Source of the DNA: J095 sp964517605
Lineage (GTDB): Bacteria > Chloroflexota > Anaerolineae > 4572-78 > J111
Length of the DNA: 64,000 nt
Assembly: GCA_964517605.1 (NCBI GenBank)
Contig: CAZFCE010000008.1
Coordinates: forward strand, 124,001-188,000
Direction: 5' to 3'
The notes beneath the pieces were generated by a model. That model did no database searches and was not told the DNA's origin. It saw only the letters and a list, made by a program, of their open reading frames with translations. The position numbers were made by a program, and so were the translations under genes. The stretch's first letter is position 1; each line of letters starts with the position of its first letter. This document shows, piece after piece, positions 33,369 to 40,320 of this stretch.

Positions 33369-34462
33369 AAATTATTTCGATAGTTGGCGCTCGCCCCGAA
33401 TTTATTCAAACCGTGCCGGTAAGCAAAGCCCTGCGCGCCCGGCACCACGAAATTCTGGTTCACACCGGCCAGCATTACGATTACCAGATGTCGCAAACTT
33501 TTTTTGATGAACTGGGCGTGCCGGCCCCGGATTACAACCTTGAAGCCGGCTCCGGGGCGCACGCCCGCCAAACCGCCGACATGCTGGTGCGCCTGGAAGA
33601 AGTTTTTTTGGCCGAAAAGCCGGATTTGGTCATTATCCGGGGCGATACCAACTCGACGCTGGCCGGGGCGCTGGCCGCCGGCAAACTGCACATTCCCACC
33701 GCCCATATTGAGGCCGGTGAGCGCAGTTTTGACCGGCGCATGCCGGAAGAAATCAACCGGTTGGTGGCCGATAGCCTGGCCGATATTCATTTTTGCGCCA
33801 GCCAGGCCGCCCTGCAACACCTGGCCGCTGAAGGCATCACCGCCTCGGCGCATTGGGTGGGCGATGTAATGCTGGACGTAATGCAGCAAAACCGGGCGCT
33901 GGCCGCCCGCAAATCCACCATTTTAAGCCGGCTCAACCTGCACCCCGGCCACTACGCGCTGGTTACGGTTCACCGCGCCGCCAACACCGACAACCCGGCC
34001 CGCTTGCGCCAGATTATTGCCGGCCTCAACAGCGTAACCGAAACCATTGTCTTTCCGGCGCATCCGCGCACCAAAAAAGTGCTGGATCAATTGGGCATCA
34101 CTTTAAACCCGCACATTCTATTAATTGATCCGGTGGGCTATTTTGATATTGTCACGCTGGAAGATAACGCCCGCATCATTGCCACCGATTCCGGCGGCGT
34201 GCAGCGCGAAGCTTATTTTTTGGGCAAGCCCTGCCTCACCCTGCGCGACGAAACCGAGTGGGTAGAAACGGTGGCCGCCGGCTGGAATATGCTGGTGGGC
34301 GCCGAGGCGGAACGCATTCACGCCGCCTGGTTTAGCTTTACGCCGCCCGCCGCGCAGCCGCCCATTTTTGGCGATGGCCGCGCCGGCGAGCGCATCTGCC
34401 AAATTTTAACCGACGCGCCGGTGGTGTTTGGCCAGCCGCGCCGGCCCAAAACTTTAAGTTAA
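33365..34462 (+). CDS. wecB: UDP-N-acetylglucosamine 2-epimerase (non-hydrolysing)
   Basis: A 365-residue GT-B-fold enzyme interconverting UDP-GlcNAc and UDP-ManNAc, used for cell-surface polysaccharides. Motifs are 'SIVGARPEFIQTVPVSKALR', 'VIIRGDTNSTLAGALAA', 'HIEAGERSFDRRMPEEINR' and 'TDSGGVQREAYFLGKPCLTLRDETEW' where the UDP-sugar is bound. It overlaps fbp by 4 nt and is followed after 26 nt by an FAD oxidoreductase. Confidence 0.95.
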   Translation: MKIISIVGARPEFIQTVPVSKALRARHHEILVHTGQHYDYQMSQTFFDELGVPAPDYNLEAGSGAHARQTADMLVRLEEVFLAEKPDLVIIRGDTNSTLAGALAAGKLHIPTAHIEAGERSFDRRMPEEINRLVADSLADIHFCASQAALQHLAAEGITASAHWVGDVMLDVMQQNRALAARKSTILSRLNLHPGHYALVTVHRAANTDNPARLRQIIAGLNSVTETIVFPAHPRTKKVLDQLGITLNPHILLIDPVGYFDIVTLEDNARIIATDSGGVQREAYFLGKPCLTLRDETEWVETVAAGWNMLVGAEAERIHAAWFSFTPPAAQPPIFGDGRAGERICQILTDAPVVFGQPRRPKTLS

Positions 34463-34488
34463 CCATCTAACAAAAAGGATTAGCCACC

Positions 34489-35790
34489 ATGAAAGTTTGC
34501 ATTGTTGGCGCGGGCATTATGGGCCTTAACCTGGGCTATTTTTTGGCGCAGCAGGGCGCAACGGTTGAAATATTCGAGGCGTCAGACTCGTTGGGCGGGC
34601 TGGCCGGGCCGCTTACTTTAAAAGACGGTACCGCCGTTGACCGCTTTTACCACACCATTCTCTCCAGCGACAGCCATTTGCGCCAGTTGTGCCGCGAGTT
34701 GGGGCTGGCCGATCAGCTAAAATTTAACCAAACCCGCATGGGCTTTTACCACCACGGGCGCATCTACTCCATGAACAACGTGGTAGAATTTTTGCGCTTT
34801 CCGCCGCTGGGCTGGATTGACCGCTTTCGGCTGGGGCTAACCGTGCTGGCGGCCCAGTTGGTGCGCGATTGGCGCAGCCTCGAAAGCGTCAGCGTGGAAG
34901 CATGGCTGCTGCGCCTAAGCGGGCAGCGCACCTTTGAAAACATCTGGCGGCCCATGCTCAAAGCCAAGTTTGATGGTGGGTTTGATAACGTGCCGGCCAC
35001 CTGGATTTGGTCGCGGCTGGTGCGGATGAAATCCACCCGCGAAGGGGCCAACCAAAAAGAGGAGGCCGGGCATGTGGTGGGCGGTTACATTACCCTGCTG
35101 CAAGAAATGGCCCGCCGCATCGAAGCCGCCGGCGGCCAAATCCACCTGAACACGCCGGTGCAGGAAATTATCATTGCCGGCAACGCGGCGTGCGGCCTCC
35201 GGCTGCAAGACCAAACCGTTTGGGCCGATGCCGTGGCCGTTACCTCGCAAACGCCTATTTTCCGGCGGCTCATTCCCGCCGCCCCGCCGGATTACCTGGA
35301 TTTTCTGGGCAAGACCGAATATCTGGGCATTGTGTGCCCGCTGCTGGCGCTGGATCGCCCGCTCACCGGCTACTGGACCATCAACATCACCGATGACGGC
35401 ATCCCCTTTACCGGCATCATCGAAACCACCGCCTATATTGACCCCCGCTATGTGGGCGGGCATCATTTGGTGTATTTGCCAAAATACACCGCCCCCAACA
35501 GCGATTGGCAACAACTGGCCGATGACGACATTAAACGCATCTGGCTGGAAAACCTGGAAAAGATGTTCCCCGATTTTAACCGCGACTGGATTGTTGATTT
35601 TGTGGTAAACCGCAGCCGGTTTGTGGAGCCGCTGCACCCGTTAAACTCGGCGCGCCGCCTCCCGGAGATAAAAACGCCGGTGGAAAACCTGTTTTTGGCC
35701 ACCACCGCCCAAATTTACCCGGCGCTCACCAATGGCGAATCGGTTAGCCGCCACGCCCGCCTCGCCAGCGAGCTAATTTTGGCCGCGTAA
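34489..35790 (+). CDS. FAD-dependent amine-oxidase-type oxidoreductase
   Basis: A 433-residue flavoprotein. The N-terminal dinucleotide-binding motif 'VCIVGAGIMGLNLGYFLAQQGATVEIFEA' is followed by 'SLGGLAGPLTLKDG', and the C-terminus has 'PVENLFLATTAQIYP...GESVSRHARLA', which matches the NAD(P)/FAD-dependent protoporphyrinogen-oxidase/amine-oxidase superfamily. Members near sugar-nucleotide genes are often described as polysaccharide-associated, but the substrate is unknown. It converges on the HPr-kinase-like gene with only 6 bp between stops and no visible terminator. Confidence 0.85.
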   Translation: MKVCIVGAGIMGLNLGYFLAQQGATVEIFEASDSLGGLAGPLTLKDGTAVDRFYHTILSSDSHLRQLCRELGLADQLKFNQTRMGFYHHGRIYSMNNVVEFLRFPPLGWIDRFRLGLTVLAAQLVRDWRSLESVSVEAWLLRLSGQRTFENIWRPMLKAKFDGGFDNVPATWIWSRLVRMKSTREGANQKEEAGHVVGGYITLLQEMARRIEAAGGQIHLNTPVQEIIIAGNAACGLRLQDQTVWADAVAVTSQTPIFRRLIPAAPPDYLDFLGKTEYLGIVCPLLALDRPLTGYWTINITDDGIPFTGIIETTAYIDPRYVGGHHLVYLPKYTAPNSDWQQLADDDIKRIWLENLEKMFPDFNRDWIVDFVVNRSRFVEPLHPLNSARRLPEIKTPVENLFLATTAQIYPALTNGESVSRHARLASELILAA

Positions 35791-35796
35791 CCGGGC

Positions 35797-36648
35797 TTAA
35801 CCAGCCGCCAGCAGCGCCTCGATTTGCCCGGCAATCTGGCTGAAATGGCCGTAGCTCAATTGATAGGCAGGCGCAACTTTGGCCAGCCGCACAATTTCCG
35901 TAAAGCCGTGTTCCGGCAGGTTGCGGGCGTTGATCAGGCTTTGCATCAGGGTTAGTCCGGCCTGGGCTTTGGTCAGCGGCGTCAGGCGAAATTCAGCTCT
36001 GGGCTGGTAAAGGGGAAAGATAATCAACCGCAGCGGCGGTTCGCTTAACCGGCTGGCGGGATTAAACAGCGCCGGCGGCACCAAATCGGTGAGTCCGGCG
36101 CATAAAATTTGCGACTCCACGGCCTCAAAATCCACCTGCCCGGCCAGCGCCGCCCGATAGGGCGGTTTGAGGTTGAGCGGGCGGGTAAACCCCTGCATGG
36201 TGGTAGTTCCCTCGGCCATAAAAACCAGTTCATCGGTGAGGTAATCAAACCCCCGGCTTAGCAGCCAGGCGGTGAGCGTGCTTTTGCCCGCGCCGGCAAT
36301 GCCGGGCAGCAACACGCCCCGGCCCTGCCAGGCCACGCCCCCGGCATGGAACATTAATCCGCCGTGGCTGCGTTCGGCCAGGCGGTAGCAGCTTCCGGCT
36401 CGCAAGGCATCGGTAATAAAGGCGGCATCATCGCTGCTTTGCTGCAACTCGGCGTTGCGGTACAGGCGAAACCGGGGCGATTCTGCCGCCGCAACCAGGC
36501 GGTAGGTATGGTGCGCTGCCGCCGGAGCCGCCGCCGGCACATCCCGGTAAAGCCAGGCCACCAGCCGCGCCGGTTCGTCGCCTTCGGCTTCAACCGCGAT
36601 GGTGCTGCCGCCAAAAGTTACCCAGCGAGTTGGGATTGAATTTGTCAT
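35797..36648 (-). CDS. HPr-kinase-like P-loop protein (HprK C-domain family)
   Basis: A 283-residue protein. 'LMFHAGGVAWQGRGVLLPG' and the P-loop 'GIAGAGKST' (residues 116-124) followed by 'DYLTDELVFM' match the HPr kinase/phosphorylase C-terminal fold. It lacks the N-terminal HprK regulatory domain and the typical HPr-contacting loop, so it is unlikely to be the carbon-catabolite HprK. Related proteins occur next to PqqD-like and nucleotidyltransferase genes, where some (lasso-peptide kinases such as PadeK/ThcoK) phosphorylate a peptide. It is the last gene of a four-gene minus-strand operon. Confidence 0.8.
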   Translation of the reverse strand: MTNSIPTRWVTFGGSTIAVEAEGDEPARLVAWLYRDVPAAAPAAAHHTYRLVAAAESPRFRLYRNAELQQSSDDAAFITDALRAGSCYRLAERSHGGLMFHAGGVAWQGRGVLLPGIAGAGKSTLTAWLLSRGFDYLTDELVFMAEGTTTMQGFTRPLNLKPPYRAALAGQVDFEAVESQILCAGLTDLVPPALFNPASRLSEPPLRLIIFPLYQPRAEFRLTPLTKAQAGLTLMQSLINARNLPEHGFTEIVRLAKVAPAYQLSYGHFSQIAGQIEALLAAG

Positions 36649-36699
36649 AACGATGATATTTGTCCAGTTCCAACGGTCACGCCGTGGTGGGGGTTAGTT

Positions 36700-36999
36700 T
36701 CAGCCGGATTTGGGGCGGATGGGCGCATCACCTAAATCAATTGCGCCGTGGCGACAAAATTGGGCCAGGGTGTCGGCCACGGCGGCGGCCATTTCGGCGG
36801 CGGGTTGTTCGTAGGCCATGCTGAGCAAATCGGCGATTTCCTGCCCAGTGCGTTGGCCATCACACAACTGCCAAATAAGCGAGGCCGTGACGTTGCAATA
36901 CATAATAGTAGTGCGGCTGGGGTGGTACAACAGCAGTTCGTCGTCGAGTTTTTCCAGCCGGTAATCCGGACGGGCGCGCGGTTTGGCCGTTAAATCCAT
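36700..36999 (-). CDS. PqqD-like peptide-recognition protein
   Basis: A 99-residue winged-helix protein with the PqqD pattern 'LLLYHPSRTTIMYCNVTASLIWQLCDGQRTGQEIADLL' (N-x-T-A-x-x-I-W-x-L-C-D-G). PqqD-type domains (RiPP recognition elements) bind leader peptides and deliver them to modifying enzymes. The ATG at 36999 is preceded by GGAG (37007-37010, spacing 7); the longer frame to 37071 lacks one. No pqq biosynthesis gene is present, so the partner is likely the neighbouring kinase-like or nucleotidyltransferase protein (inference). Confidence 0.85.
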   Translation of the reverse strand: MDLTAKPRARPDYRLEKLDDELLLYHPSRTTIMYCNVTASLIWQLCDGQRTGQEIADLLSMAYEQPAAEMAAAVADTLAQFCRHGAIDLGDAPIRPKSG

Positions 37000-37071
37000 A
37001 TTAACACTCCGGTTGTGCCTCGCGCCTCCGGCCGATTTTAAAACCGGCCAGAGGCGGCTTGCCAACGGCAA

Positions 37072-37467
37072 TTAGCCACAAACCCTTATTGTAATCTCTG
37101 TGGTTTCACCGGTGAGAACAGCGGTGATATAACTGCGGCTGCACGTTCCGCCGTTTGCCCCAACAAACGTACTAAAGCCAACGGTATAGGGACCGACCGG
37201 CAGGTTAGTCCAGGTGTAGCTGGGGCTGTTAGTTATGAGGGTGTGAGGTTCTCCGTTGATGGTAACATCCACACGGCCACCGCCGGTCAATTCAACCATG
37301 ATGTTGCCCGTACCCACCGAAGCGGCGGCGTGCGCGGGCAGCGCGCCCACGGCTACCACCGGTTTTTCCCACTTGTTGGGCAGGTTGGACAGAGCAATCG
37401 CCCCGGTCATGGCCGCCAGCGTTTTGAGCGCGTCGCGGCGAGTTAGCACAGGTTTGGGTTCGGTCAT
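37072..37467 (-). CDS. small Tat-signal exported protein, candidate substrate of the locus
   Basis: A 131-residue protein. The N-terminus 'LTRRDALKTLAAMTGAIAL' has a twin-arginine motif and hydrophobic core, followed by 'WEKPVVAVGALPAHAAA', ending near a probable signal-peptidase site (AHA-A). The mature part of about 85 residues looks like a small beta-sandwich ('NIMVELTGGGRVDVTINGE', 'NLPVGPYTVGFSTF') with two Cys ('GGTCSRSY', 'IRVCG') that could form one disulfide. It lies between the nucleotidyltransferase and PqqD genes in the same operon, so it is the best candidate for the protein that the locus modifies or exports. I do not recognise a named family. Confidence 0.75.
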   Translation of the reverse strand: MTEPKPVLTRRDALKTLAAMTGAIALSNLPNKWEKPVVAVGALPAHAAASVGTGNIMVELTGGGRVDVTINGEPHTLITNSPSYTWTNLPVGPYTVGFSTFVGANGGTCSRSYITAVLTGETTEITIRVCG

Positions 37468-37491
37468 TGAAGTATCCTTTCCGGGATTAAA

Positions 37492-38610
37492 TTATCGCAA
37501 ATACCACCACAATTTAAGTTTTTCCCACACATAAAACGGCCCCAAAATATACAGCGGATGCCGCAGCCAGCGATACCAGAATAACGGCTGCGCGCTATCC
37601 AGGCCGTAATGCAATCGCAACCACCACTCCGAAGGCCAAAAGGTGGCGCGGGTAATTTGTTGCCAGTTTTGCCCCCGCAGTTCCGCCAGCCGCCGCCGGG
37701 GCCAGCCTTCAAACTCCAAGCCGATGCCGTGGAGCGTGGGGCCGGGCCGCACCCCGGCGGCCTGTTGCAACCGCTCCGACAACGGGGTGACAAAATGAAA
37801 CAGCGACAGCATGTTCAGCACAGGCGGGTATTGCCGGGCCAGGCGCGGCCAGTCAATTTTATCCACAAACTGCTCGGCAAACCCCACCAAATCGGCTACC
37901 CAAACCAGCCGGATTGGCTCCCAAATGCTGGCGTGGTAGGCAATGTGCTGGCACAAATGCCAGAGCATATCTTCGTGGTTCAGCGCGTGCGCAGTAACGC
38001 CATTCAAATCAAAAGCTAGCCGCGGGCCGGTGCAATCCGCCAGCGTAAACGAGGCCGGTTGAAAAGCGTGAAACAGGTTGTGATGCACTTCTACCGTAAC
38101 GGTTATCCCTTCTTGCCGGCGGGTTGCGGCCTCAAGGTGTTTATCCGGTAATCTCGCGCCGGGCGGCGGCACGGGCGCGGTAAATCCCAGTTGGCCCAGC
38201 ACTGTTTGAGCGTGGCGTGCCTGGGCCGGTGGCACCAGCACATCCAGATCACGCATGGGGCGCAAGCCCGGCTCCGGGTAGATGAGCGCCGCCAGCGCCG
38301 CGCCTTTGAGCGCCAACGCCTCAATCCCGGCGGCTTCAAACGCGGCCAATACTTCCGCCAGCGCCGCCATTTTTACGGCATTGGCATGGCGATGCCGCAC
38401 GTACAGGCTTTGCAAATCACGTTTAGCCGGCGCGGGCCAATCCGCTCCCGCCGCTTTCAGGTGATGGTAGACCAGCGGCCCCAGACCCTGGGCTTCGGCG
38501 GCGGCAGGCAAGGCGGGCCAATCGGTAAATTGGCCGGACTGGGCCGCCAGTTGGGTTAATTGCGCCGGGGTCAACCTGATGCCGGCGCACAATGTTAGTA
38601 GCTTAATCAC
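37492..38610 (-). CDS. PF14907-type nucleotidyltransferase
   Basis: A 372-residue protein with 'ALKGAALAALIYPEPGLRPMRDLDVLVP', the KG...R..DxD pattern of the uncharacterised nucleotidyltransferase family (NTP_transf_5), followed by 'VTVEVHHNL' as third acidic element and the typical 'HEDMLWHLCQHIAYH' helix. Homologues sit in lasso-peptide and similar clusters (for example the pseudomycoidin cluster). Start assignment: GTG at 38610 gives an N-terminus 'KLLTLCAGIRLTPAQ' that fits the family and overlaps the preceding 26-codon ORF by 8 nt; a TTG at 38643 is an alternative. First large gene of the four-gene operon. Confidence 0.8.
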   Translation of the reverse strand: MIKLLTLCAGIRLTPAQLTQLAAQSGQFTDWPALPAAAEAQGLGPLVYHHLKAAGADWPAPAKRDLQSLYVRHRHANAVKMAALAEVLAAFEAAGIEALALKGAALAALIYPEPGLRPMRDLDVLVPPAQARHAQTVLGQLGFTAPVPPPGARLPDKHLEAATRRQEGITVTVEVHHNLFHAFQPASFTLADCTGPRLAFDLNGVTAHALNHEDMLWHLCQHIAYHASIWEPIRLVWVADLVGFAEQFVDKIDWPRLARQYPPVLNMLSLFHFVTPLSERLQQAAGVRPGPTLHGIGLEFEGWPRRRLAELRGQNWQQITRATFWPSEWWLRLHYGLDSAQPLFWYRWLRHPLYILGPFYVWEKLKLWWYLR

Positions 38611-38683
38611 AAAGCACAATGCTTGAATGGCGGCAGTAATCAAAATTAATGGTTACAGTATGGCCGGCAGGTATCGCTTTCAT
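38603..38683 (-). CDS. putative 26-aa leader or precursor peptide
   Basis: A short ORF encoding 26 residues, starting MKAIPAGHTVTINF and ending SSIVLCD. The ATG has an AAGGAA ribosome site with about 7-nt spacing, and it is the first ORF after a strong promoter (38773-38801). Its stop overlaps the nucleotidyltransferase start. It could be a translational-coupling leader or a very small precursor peptide; with only 26 codons, chance cannot be excluded. Confidence 0.4.
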   Translation of the reverse strand: MKAIPAGHTVTINFDYCRHSSIVLCD

Positions 38684-38772
38684 GGGGTTATTCCTTGATC
38701 TTTGATTGAGCTAAAACCACTGGCGGAGAAAGGCGCTAACATACCGGCAGCGCATGTGGCAAATGCGCCTCA

Positions 38773-38801
38773 ATTGTAGAATCAAACAGGAAGGCTGTCA
38801 A
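38773..38801 (-). promoter_or_regulatory. sigma70-type promoter of the PqqD/HprK locus
   Basis: Minus strand TTGACA (38796-38801), 17-nt spacer, TACAAT (38773-38778): one mismatch to consensus in total. The transcript would start about 80 nt before the 26-codon ORF. Confidence 0.8.
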
Positions 38802-38871
38802 AATGAGTTACAAAATAGCCGCCGACTTTCCCGCTGCCGAACGGTTTTAAATGCAACTACGCAATTTCAAC

Positions 38872-38904
38872 AAAAAAGACCTCCCGGTTGAGGAGGTCTC
38901 TCTT
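38872..38904 (-). terminator. intrinsic terminator of the LPVSG protein gene
   Basis: GACCTCC/GGAGGTC stem with a CGGTTGA loop and, on the minus strand, a T-tract. It lies 17 nt after the stop codon of the secreted protein gene and insulates the promoter of the PqqD/HprK locus. Confidence 0.88.
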
Positions 38905-38920
38905 GTTAACGCAAGGTTCG

Positions 38921-39940
38921 CTATGCGGCGGATTTACTTCGGTTGAGCGCAAACACGCCCCCGATGACCATCAACACAATTAAAATTCCGGCGGCAACCA
39001 TAAACGGGGTTTGCGGTTGCGCTTCTTGCCCGGAAACCGGCAGAATGGTGGTTTTGGTGGCGGTATCCGTTTTTGTCACCGTGGTGCCAGAAACCGTTTT
39101 GGTTGCCGTTACCGGTTGTTTTTGGGTTACCGGTTGAGCGCGTTTGGGGTCGGTGGGAGCCAGGCCGCCGGTATCGGTGCTGGCGCGTTCGTCAGGTTTA
39201 ATTTCGGTGGAGTAAATTTGGGCGGCCCCCGCCGCCGGGCCGTTGTAGATCATTTCGTACACTTTGCCGGCTTCAACCACCAACGTATAAACTGCGCCTT
39301 CAACCTGGGCTTCGCCTTTGGCCGTGCCCCGGTATTCACCGGGAATCAGGGCCAGGTCGGCGTAGGGGCAAATGGGTGCGGCGGTGTTTTTGGGCGGCAG
39401 GGTAATTTTACCGGCGTCTTTAAAGCCTTCTGGGCTGTTGTAATCCATAAAAAAACCTTCGCCGGTGCAGTTGCGTATCCGCACCGTGGCCTTGCCGGGA
39501 GCCGGATACAGGAAAGCGGATTCCACTTCCGGGTAGGCGTTGGGCGACGATTGGCCATTTTTTATATTGAAGGTTGGCCCAATGTGATCGGTGTATTGGC
39601 TGTTGGAGGTTACTTTGCGCACCATAATTTGATAAGTGCCATCGGCAAACATTTTGGTATCCAGCCGGAGAATATTGCCATTGATAACAGGGCTGTAGCC
39701 GGTAGCCACCCAGATTTCATTGCCGCCGTTTTTCAGGAAAAAGTCGTATTTCATAAAATCGGCAAAATCAACCGCGCCGCTCACCACCACCACGCCCGAA
39801 ACGGTTGCGCCTTCGGTGGGGTTGGAGATGGTCACTCCGTCTGAGCCTTGAGCCAAAACAGTGCTGCTGCCAACCACTCCGGCCAAAAAGGCCGTTATGG
39901 CCAACGCCAATAAAAATTTGGTAAACATGTGTTTTATCAT
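38921..39940 (-). CDS. secreted protein with LPVSG-type C-terminal anchor
   Basis: A 339-residue exported protein. A signal peptide (residues about 5-32) is followed by an Ig-like part ('VTISNPTEGATVSGVVVVSG' ... 'DGTYQIMVRKV') that resembles bacterial Ig-like domains, and a middle beta-rich domain with Cys pairs. Next comes a Thr/Lys-rich linker ('QPVTQKQPVTATKTVSGT'), and the C-terminus has 'ILPVSGQ', a hydrophobic helix and a basic tail 'NRSKSAA'. This order imitates sortase sorting signals (LPxTG-like), though no sortase is in the window and it may simply be a membrane anchor. ATG at 39940 has GGAAAAGGGG upstream. Function unknown. Confidence 0.78.
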   Translation of the reverse strand: MIKHMFTKFLLALAITAFLAGVVGSSTVLAQGSDGVTISNPTEGATVSGVVVVSGAVDFADFMKYDFFLKNGGNEIWVATGYSPVINGNILRLDTKMFADGTYQIMVRKVTSNSQYTDHIGPTFNIKNGQSSPNAYPEVESAFLYPAPGKATVRIRNCTGEGFFMDYNSPEGFKDAGKITLPPKNTAAPICPYADLALIPGEYRGTAKGEAQVEGAVYTLVVEAGKVYEMIYNGPAAGAAQIYSTEIKPDERASTDTGGLAPTDPKRAQPVTQKQPVTATKTVSGTTVTKTDTATKTTILPVSGQEAQPQTPFMVAAGILIVLMVIGGVFALNRSKSAA

Positions 39941-39997
39941 AGCGATCCCCTTTTCCTGCACACTTGATTACGATGTGACATAAGAATTTCACATAAG

Positions 39998-40026
39998 ATT
40001 ATAACACAAGTTTTTTTACTTGAGAA
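39998..40026 (-). promoter_or_regulatory. promoter of the LPVSG protein gene
   Basis: Minus strand TTCTCA (40021-40026), 17-nt spacer, TATAAT (39998-40003). A TGTGA-N10-TCACA dyad (39974-39993) lies just downstream, between the promoter and the gene. Confidence 0.65.
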
Positions 40027-40063
40027 GTGCGGCCTTAAAATTTCGGCCTGTTAACACAACAAA

Positions 40064-40112
40064 GGCCACAACCTGCCGAATGCCTGATTAGCGCATTCGG
40101 CAGGTTGTGGCC
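40064..40112. repeat. 20-bp perfect inverted repeat
   Basis: GGCCACAACCTGCCGAATGC (40064-40083) and its exact complement GCATTCGGCAGGTTGTGGCC (40093-40112) with a 9-nt loop. On the minus strand it is followed by TTTGTTGTG, so it could act as a terminator for ilvD, although its length is more like a palindromic repeat element. Confidence 0.8.
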
Positions 40113-40141
40113 GGTAGTGGTTCGTTCTATGGGCCTTCTCT

Positions 40142-40183
40142 AAAAATAACGAAGGTGTAGCGGCGACCCTCGCGGTCGCCCGG
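40142..40183 (+). repeat. 42-bp direct repeat with hairpin, copy 1
   Basis: Begins AAAAATAACGAAGGTGTAG and ends GGCGACCCTCGCGGTCGCCC-GG, with the GGGCGACC/GGTCGCCC arms able to fold. It is identical to 40262-40303, exactly 120 bp downstream, and its hairpin part recurs in inverted orientation at 19827-19856. A second hairpin, GGGCCGGC-GCAAG-GCCGGCCC, follows at about 40189-40210. Confidence 0.85.
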
Positions 40184-40214
40184 TTTCAGGGCCGGCGCAA
40201 GGCCGGCCCCTACA

Positions 40215-40244
40215 ATTTTCATTCGCCGGCGCTGTGCCGCAGGT
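40215..40244 (+). repeat. partial copy of the TTCGTAA-type dispersed repeat
   Basis: AATTTTCATTCGCCGGCGCT followed by GTGCCGCAGG matches the part of the repeats at 19888-19955 (reverse orientation) and 63788-63846 that lacks the TCGTA iterations. It lies between the two 42-bp direct repeats. Confidence 0.65.
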
Positions 40245-40261
40245 TCTGTCACACTTTTCTA

Positions 40262-40303
40262 AAAAATAACGAAGGTGTAGCGGCGACCCTCGCGGTCGCC
40301 CGG
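40262..40303 (+). repeat. 42-bp direct repeat with hairpin, copy 2
   Basis: Identical to 40142-40183. It ends 17 bp before the ilvD stop codon on the opposite strand, so the ilvD mRNA 3' end runs through both copies. Confidence 0.85.
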
Positions 40304-40320
40304 CGGGGGGCTTTCCCGAT

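Noticed and set aside
35797..36648. Classical HPr kinase/phosphorylase of carbon catabolite control
   Set aside because: The N-terminal HprK domain is absent, and no HPr or PTS gene is near.
36700..36999. PqqD as part of PQQ biosynthesis
   Set aside because: No pqqA, B, C or E genes are in the locus; the neighbouring HprK-like and nucleotidyltransferase genes point to another system.
40142..40303. CRISPR-like spacing of two identical repeats
   Set aside because: Only two copies 120 bp apart, with unrelated hairpins and another repeat between them and no cas genes; not a CRISPR array.
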